From: a bacterium
Lineage (GTDB): Bacteria; Bacillota_I; Bacilli_A; Izemoplasmatales; UBA1188
DNA: 64,000 bases
Assembly: GCA_017541975.1 (NCBI GenBank)
Contig: JAFXYB010000022.1
Location: 62,001 to 126,000 of the forward strand
Direction: 5' to 3'
Part shown: in pieces, positions 54,682 through 64,000 of the stretch
Position numbering within the stretch: position 1 is the first letter of the stretch
Layout: each line of letters opens with the position of its first letter
Program-made: the position numbers and the translations under genes
The notes under the pieces: model-generated
What the model saw: the letters and a program-made list of their open reading frames with translations, nothing else
Databases searched by the model: none
Told to the model about the DNA's origin: nothing

Positions 54682-54692
54682 TCCTCTTTTTT
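54671..54692 (+). terminator. Rho-independent terminator
   Basis: AAGAGGA / TCCTCTT around an ATAG loop, followed by TTTTTT; overlaps the Nudix stop codon. Confidence 0.85.
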
Positions 54693-54785
54693 ATTAAAAT
54701 ATATAAGTATATATAAATAAATTATATGTTAAATAATACACAAAACATCAAAAAACGATACATTTTCAAATAAAAATCATTTATT

Positions 54786-54886
54786 TGTTCATTTGTGATT
54801 ATTATTGTTCATATTATGCATGAAATAAATAAATTATTTCAACATAATAGACAAACTATTGAAATTAAACACTATATGTTTATACA
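54786..54886 (+). promoter_or_regulatory. Promoter and repeated operator-like boxes upstream of GH3 gene 1
   Basis: TGTTCAT occurs at 54786-54792 and 54806-54812, 20 bp start to start. Further down, TTTCAA and TTGAAA (54859-54864) form an inverted pair with 16 bp between, and TTGAAA with TATACA (54881-54886) at a 16-bp spacing form a promoter. Gene 2 has the same layout (see 63067-63166). The rest of this 286-bp gap is A/T-rich with no gene. Confidence 0.55.
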
Positions 54887-54979
54887 ATAAAGCAAATACT
54901 CGTGACATTTTGCTCGATAACAATTTTCAAAAATGCGATAGACACAGTCTATTTTATTTAATATGTTTTGGAGGTAAAA

Positions 54980-59959
<4,980 letters not shown>

Positions 59960-59991
59960 TTTGTACAACATAGTTTAATACTATAAAAAAC

Positions 59992-60035
59992 TCCCATACA
60001 GTCCCCCTATACTGTATGGGAGTATATTTTTATAA
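59992..60035. terminator. Bidirectional terminator, GH3 gene 1 and rsmE
   Basis: A 13-bp perfect stem ACTCCCATACAGT / ACTGTATGGGAGT with a CCCCCTAT loop, followed by TATTTTTAT; the A run on the left serves the minus strand. Confidence 0.95.
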
Positions 60036-60051
60036 AAAAAGAATGGAGAAT

Positions 60052-60771
60052 TTAGTTCTCCATTTCTATTATATATTCAAGTATTGAAAGAATATTAAAT
60101 GCTGCTGTTTCGCTTCTTAGTATTCTTTTTCCAAGTGAAACAGTATAAAATCCTTTATTAATTAAAAGAAGATGTTCTTCGTTTGTTATGCCACCTTCAG
60201 GACCAATCACAACTTTTATCTTTTTTGAATTTTTAATTATGTTTTTAAGTGTTGATAAGTTCTTTGTTGTATCACATTTCTCAAAACAAACTATTCCTAT
60301 TTCACCATCACATAGTGTGATATCTTTTAAATTTGTAATTGGGAGTATTTCAGGTACTATATTTCTATGAGATTGTTCTGAAGCGTTTTTTACAATAGTT
60401 TCATAACGTTTAATTTTTGTATCTTCCTTAGATTTATCAATCTTAACAACGTTTCTTGTGAAGATTGTAGGTGCTATAGATGAAACACCAAGTTCTGTAG
60501 CTTTTTGAAGAACTAAATCAAAATTCTCATTTCTAATTAAAGCCTGATATAATTCAATATCAACGGATAGTTCATTATCTCTATCTTGTTTTTCAATAAT
60601 CTTAATAGTATATTCATTTCCATCATAAATAAAATCACAAAGATATGCTATATCATCTTTGATACATATAATTCTTTTGTTTTTGGCTCTTAAAACAGTA
60701 GTTAAATGATAAAAATCTTCATCCTTTAATCTAAAACTATTATTAATTTCATTTACGAAATATTGTTGCAT
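60052..60771 (-). CDS. rsmE: 16S rRNA m3U1498 methyltransferase
   Basis: 239 residues. The N-terminal PUA-like domain and the trefoil-knot SPOUT motifs are present: KIKVVIGPEGGITNEEHLL, then VSLGKRILRSETAAFNILSILEY. These are the SAM-binding knot of RsmE. It methylates U1498 of 16S rRNA. Ribosome site GAGG before the ATG. Confidence 0.96.
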   Translation of the reverse strand: MQQYFVNEINNSFRLKDEDFYHLTTVLRAKNKRIICIKDDIAYLCDFIYDGNEYTIKIIEKQDRDNELSVDIELYQALIRNENFDLVLQKATELGVSSIAPTIFTRNVVKIDKSKEDTKIKRYETIVKNASEQSHRNIVPEILPITNLKDITLCDGEIGIVCFEKCDTTKNLSTLKNIIKNSKKIKVVIGPEGGITNEEHLLLINKGFYTVSLGKRILRSETAAFNILSILEYIIEMEN

Positions 60772-60811
60772 AAATATACCTCAAGTTTATCATAACATAT
60801 TTATTCTATTA

Positions 60812-60820
60812 TGGTATAAT
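60812..60820 (+). promoter_or_regulatory. Extended -10 of mtaB, leaderless layout
   Basis: TGGTATAAT ends 7 nt before the ATG at 60828; no ribosome site is possible. Confidence 0.65.
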
Positions 60821-60827
60821 CAATTGT

Positions 60828-62126
60828 ATGAAAAACTTAGTTGGAACGACTTTTAAAGTTGTAAGTATGGGATGTAAAGTTAATTATTATGAATGTGAAG
60901 CAATTGCCAACCTTTTTGAAAATAAAGGCTTTTTAAGGGTTGATACAAAAGATAATAGCGATATTTCAATAATTAATACTTGTGCAGTCACAGAAGAAGC
61001 ATCTAGAAAGGCAAAACAAATTATAAGAAGAACCATCAAACTAACAAACGATTTAACAGTTGTTTGTGGATGTTTATCACAAATAGATAGAACAATTAAG
61101 GAAATCGATGGTGTTGATATTGTTTTTGGAAGCAAAAATAAAGCCAATATCTATGATGCTGTAATAACTTATTATTCAAATAATCCTAAAAAATATGATT
61201 ATATAGATAATGATATATTTCATTCATCATTTGATGATTTAAATGTTGAAAAATATGAATCTCATACTAGAGCCTTTTTAAAAATAGAAGATGGTTGTAC
61301 AAATTTTTGTTCATATTGTGTAATACCATATGCCAGAGGAAATGTAAGATCTAAACCACTTGATGTTGTAATCAAAGAAGCCAAAACGTTGGTTTTAAAT
61401 GGACATAAAGAAATTGTCGTGACTGGAATAGATACTGGTTCATATGGGAGAGATATAAATAATAGTTTTTATAATCTTTTAGTTGAACTTGATAAGATAG
61501 AAGGGTTGGAAAGAATCCGCATTTCATCATTAGAAATAACTCAATTGAATAACGATATTATAAACCTTATTAAATATTCTCATAAAATAGTTAATCATAT
61601 TCATATTCCTCTTCAATCAGGTTCCAATAGAATCTTAAAACTGATGAATAGACACTATGATAAAGAATATTTTATAAATAAAGTATCTTATATAAGGAAA
61701 GAGATTCCAAATATAAGTATTACGACAGATTTTATCGTTGGGTTTCCAACTGAAACAGATGAGGATTTTAAAGAATCACTTGAAACTTTAAATAAAATCA
61801 AATTTGATACTATCCATACTTTCCCTTATTCTAAAAGAAGTGGAACTAAAGCAGCTACTATGGAACAAGTTCCTCAAAATATCAAAAAAGAAAGAAGAAA
61901 AATTGTATTAGAACTATCCAATAAAGGAAAACTAAACTATATAAATAATAACTTAAATACTATTCAAGACTGCATTTTTGAAATATCTGAAAATGGATAT
62001 ATTTATGGGCATACTGGTAATTACATTTATGTCAAAACCAAAGGAGATATATCGAATCTAAATAAACTTATTAAAATAAGATTATTAAAGATTGAAGACG
62101 ATGCAGTATTATCAGAAATATTATAA
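60828..62126 (+). CDS. mtaB: tRNA (t6A37) methylthiotransferase MtaB
   Basis: 432 residues. The N-terminal MTTase domain has three Cys (MGCKVNYYECEA, NTCAVTEEA, VCGCLSQ); the radical SAM CxxxCxxC is in DGCTNFCSYC; the TRAM domain ends the protein. MtaB-type enzymes add a methylthio group to t6A37 in tRNAs reading ANN codons. The N-terminal C-K-V-N-x-Y-E is the MtaB rather than MiaB form. Preceded by TATAAT 7 nt before ATG. Confidence 0.95.
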   Translation: MKNLVGTTFKVVSMGCKVNYYECEAIANLFENKGFLRVDTKDNSDISIINTCAVTEEASRKAKQIIRRTIKLTNDLTVVCGCLSQIDRTIKEIDGVDIVFGSKNKANIYDAVITYYSNNPKKYDYIDNDIFHSSFDDLNVEKYESHTRAFLKIEDGCTNFCSYCVIPYARGNVRSKPLDVVIKEAKTLVLNGHKEIVVTGIDTGSYGRDINNSFYNLLVELDKIEGLERIRISSLEITQLNNDIINLIKYSHKIVNHIHIPLQSGSNRILKLMNRHYDKEYFINKVSYIRKEIPNISITTDFIVGFPTETDEDFKESLETLNKIKFDTIHTFPYSKRSGTKAATMEQVPQNIKKERRKIVLELSNKGKLNYINNNLNTIQDCIFEISENGYIYGHTGNYIYVKTKGDISNLNKLIKIRLLKIEDDAVLSEIL

Positions 62127-62151
62127 AAAAAGAGCATTAGCTCTTTTTATT
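62125..62151. terminator. Terminator, mtaB and deoR-family gene
   Basis: Stem AAAAAGAGC / GCTCTTTTT with an ATTA loop, A-rich on the left and T-rich on the right, so it can serve both convergent transcripts. Confidence 0.9.
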
Positions 62152-62167
62152 TTATATCTAAAATATA

Positions 62168-62914
62168 TTATTCATTAATGATATTTAGATTGTTTTCCTT
62201 ATATGGCATTATCAATTCATTCGATGCGTTAGTATAAATATAGTCAAATGTATTAGGTTCATATGTTTTATATGTTGACTTTCTATTGAACTTTGTTCTA
62301 TCGACTAATAGAATTGATTTATCCGAGTATTTCTTTGCAAGTTCTTTAATTGTAGATTGATCAATAGAACTTTCATATACTCCATCAATAGAAAAACATG
62401 TGCATGAACATACAAATAAATCAAAATGGAAATTTGGTATTAATGAATTTGTGAGTGAGCCCGTTAAGGAATTAGAGTTGTAAGACAGTGAACCACCAAG
62501 AAGTATGATATTGATATCTTCTTGTTTAGATAGTTCATTTGCTAAAACGATACTATTTGTAAAAACAGTTTTATGCTTTAAATTTGTATGTAATGCCCAG
62601 CTATATGCAGTAGAAGAGTTATCAATGAACACAGTTCTAAATGGTATTTGAATAGAACTTGCAAGTACTGCAACTTCTTCCTTGCTTTTAAGGTTAGATG
62701 TCATTCTGACATAGATTGATATTTCATCAGAACTTTGAAGAATAACCGCTCCACCATGATTTCTTTCAAGAAGACCGAGTTTACTCATTTCTTCTAAATC
62801 ACGTCTAATAGTAGCGTCAGAAACGTACATAATTTTAGCAAGTTCTTTAACTTTGCTGTATCTATTCTTTTTCAAATATCCAATTATTTTTTCTTGTCTT
62901 TCAGTAAGAGCCAT
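62168..62914 (-). CDS. DeoR-family transcriptional regulator
   Basis: 248 residues from ATG 62914 (GAGGTGAT upstream; GTG 62923 is part of that site). N-terminal HTH (TERQEKIIGYLKKNRYSKVKELAKIMYVSDATIRRDLEEMSKLGLLERNHGGA) is typical of DeoR repressors, followed by the sugar-phosphate-sensing domain (FIDNSSTAYSWALHT, VTNS-like FTNSIVLANELSK, LLGGSLSYNSNSLTG, FDLFVCSCTCFSIDGVYESS). DeoR proteins usually release DNA when they bind a sugar phosphate. It lies between the two GH3 genes and may control them. Confidence 0.92.
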   Translation of the reverse strand: MALTERQEKIIGYLKKNRYSKVKELAKIMYVSDATIRRDLEEMSKLGLLERNHGGAVILQSSDEISIYVRMTSNLKSKEEVAVLASSIQIPFRTVFIDNSSTAYSWALHTNLKHKTVFTNSIVLANELSKQEDINIILLGGSLSYNSNSLTGSLTNSLIPNFHFDLFVCSCTCFSIDGVYESSIDQSTIKELAKKYSDKSILLVDRTKFNRKSTYKTYEPNTFDYIYTNASNELIMPYKENNLNIINE

Positions 62915-63066
62915 ATGTATCACCTCAATAAAATAATCAAAAAGTCACAAAATAAACACAAATAAAAATAAAATAGTCAAGATTCGTCATTATAAATCCA
63001 GGATTATTTTTAATATATTACAATTATATTATAATATACATCTCCTTTCAAAATTTCAAGCATTTA
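62915..63066. other. Divergent intergenic region of the DeoR-family gene, no gene seen
   Basis: This A/T-rich part of the 308-bp gap between the regulator and GH3 gene 2 must hold the minus-strand regulator promoter, but I could not define the boxes. ATATTATAATATAC occurs near 63028-63042. No open frame is supported. Confidence 0.5.
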
Positions 63067-63166
63067 TGTTCATTTCTGCTCATTTGTTATGTTTTAGTAG
63101 CAATAAATATTTCCATATTTCAACATTTTAATCAAATATTGAAAACATATATATTATATGTATAAA
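63067..63166 (+). promoter_or_regulatory. Promoter and repeated operator-like boxes upstream of GH3 gene 2
   Basis: TGTTCAT (63067-63073) and TGCTCAT (63077-63083), one helical turn apart, are followed by TTTCAA and TTGAAA (63139-63144) and, after 16 bp, TATAAA (63161-63166). The same boxes and order occur upstream of GH3 gene 1. Confidence 0.55.
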
Positions 63167-63222
63167 ATAAAACGAAAGACTACAAAGTCTAGTTTTTTTC
63201 AAAAATTAAATAGGAGGAAAGA

Positions 63223-64000
63223 ATGAAAAACAATTGCAAACTCATGAATATTGTTGTTAAAGTTTCTAGTTTATTACTTTTAGCTTTAATAGCAATAATC
63301 ACAGTTGCTAGTGTTAAGGCAATCGGCGTTGATGGCTACAAAGCTATCTTAGACTACGACACACTTGCTGAAGCACAAGAAGCTGCAAAGAACCTCAACA
63401 TTGAAATTACTGGTGAAGGTTCTGTATTACTCAAGAACGATGGCACTCTTCCAGTTTCTGAGAAGACTAAAGTCGTTGTATTCGGTGCTGCCGCTACATC
63501 TCTCCAAGGTGGAACAGGCAGAGTCGACACTGCACTAGCTAATGCTGGTTTCGACGTTTACCCTACTGTATATAATGAGACTAACGTAAAGAATGGTATA
63601 GATACAAGAAACTTTGATTTATTCCATGATTTAGCAGTTGTTGTATTAAAACGTGGTGGTGGTGAAGGATCAGATTTATCTGCACTCACTAACGAAGTAG
63701 CAGTATTAGAAAATGCAATTCCTATGCCAACAATCGGTACAAAAGTTGGTTTAGTTAAAGGCACAGTACTAATGAATGATGGTAAATACTATTCACTTAG
63801 TGCTAACTTAGTATCTGAAGCTTTATCTAATGATGAACTTAGTAATGCTTTGGAAAAAGCTACATTAATGTACCCTGATTCATTCGTACATGCATCACTT
63901 GGTAAGAAAACTGATGGTTTATATTATAAACATGGTCAACAACTTACTAATGATGAATATCGTATGATTGAATTCGCTAAAGCTAATTTCACTGATGTAG
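63223..64000 (+). CDS. Second GH3-type protein, truncated by window end
   Basis: 259 visible residues from ATG 63223 (AGGAGG upstream), open to the window edge. It is very similar to the N terminus of GH3 protein 1: the same signal-like segment (MKNNCKLMNIVVKVSSLLLLALIAI), then VKAIGVDGYKAILDYDTLAEA and LKNDGTLPVSE. It begins with the GH3 C-terminal domain and so is expected to be circularly permuted too. A 130-bp stretch (63302-63431) is identical to gene 1 (55059-55188), pointing to a recent duplication or gene conversion. Confidence 0.93.
   Translation, partial: MKNNCKLMNIVVKVSSLLLLALIAIITVASVKAIGVDGYKAILDYDTLAEAQEAAKNLNIEITGEGSVLLKNDGTLPVSEKTKVVVFGAAATSLQGGTGRVDTALANAGFDVYPTVYNETNVKNGIDTRNFDLFHDLAVVVLKRGGGEGSDLSALTNEVAVLENAIPMPTIGTKVGLVKGTVLMNDGKYYSLSANLVSEALSNDELSNALEKATLMYPDSFVHASLGKKTDGLYYKHGQQLTNDEYRMIEFAKANFTDV

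Overview
The window reads as a chromosomal segment of a low-GC Gram-positive (Bacillota) bacterium, most like the gut-associated Bacilli / Erysipelotrichia / Mollicutes-related lineages. Codons are strongly A/T-rich, Shine-Dalgarno sites are mostly GGAGG-like, the infC-rpmI-rplT operon has a Bacillus-type attenuator leader, and there are paired bacterial PH-domain membrane proteins, a YitT protein and a GPH-type sugar transporter. TGA ends several intact genes (5353-5355, 23041-23043, 28968-28970, 33121-33123, 37654-37656), so the standard bacterial code applies and not the mycoplasma TGA=Trp code. The taxonomic placement is an inference from gene content only.

Layout. 1-2.6 kb: a truncated unknown gene, an MscS channel and a CPBP-like membrane protein. 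2.6-4.8 kb: mutarotase-like protein, DUF5662 protein and a radical SAM/SPASM protein in a tight run. 4.9-7.5 kb: an ECF sigma factor overlapping a membrane vWA protein, then two small membrane proteins. 7.6-12.7 kb: alpha-glucoside use (GPH transporter converging on an esterase-GH31 operon with a LacI/CcpA-type operator). 12.9-19.6 kb: a nonsense-split DUF308 gene, a lipoprotein phosphoesterase, a nonsense-split iron alcohol dehydrogenase, a HAD phosphatase, and MsrA plus fRMsr around an OFA-type transporter. 19.6-22.4 kb: L20 leader, infC (AUU start), rpmI, rplT, ispG and rpmG. 22.4-30.6 kb: MBL hydrolase, guanylate kinase, two PH-domain proteins, a degenerate ABC ATPase with its permease, an acyltransferase with a zinc ribbon, and a TGS/uridine-kinase-like protein. 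30.7-39.3 kb: P-type ATPase, TSCPD protein, glycogen synthesis (glgA, glgC) and a second, intact ABC exporter. 39.4-48.6 kb: a structured RNA candidate, a GH2 enzyme, argS, tRNA-Leu, YitT and several unknown membrane proteins. 48.7-50.4 kb: an IS605-type element with intact TnpA and TnpB. 50.6-54.7 kb: an M18 aminopeptidase fused to an HTH domain, an RluA pseudouridine synthase, an alpha/beta hydrolase and a Nudix hydrolase. 55-64 kb: two homologous giant surface GH3 enzymes flanking rsmE, mtaB and a DeoR-type regulator; the second runs off the window.

Themes. Glycan use dominates: GH31, GH2, GH3 x2, a mutarotase-like protein, a GPH permease and glycogen synthesis. The DeoR regulator lies directly upstream of the second GH3 gene, and both GH3 genes share promoter architecture and TGTTCAT repeats, which suggests one regulon. 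The most unusual items are the HTH-M18 peptidase fusion, the ABC ATPase with lost nucleotide-binding motifs beside a 20-bp perfect palindrome, the circularly permuted GH3 with collagen-like repeats and a non-LPXTG C-terminal anchor, a 6S-like structured RNA at 39.4 kb, a recurrent leaderless promoter layout (TATAAT 6-9 nt before ATG), and two genes interrupted by single in-frame stops.
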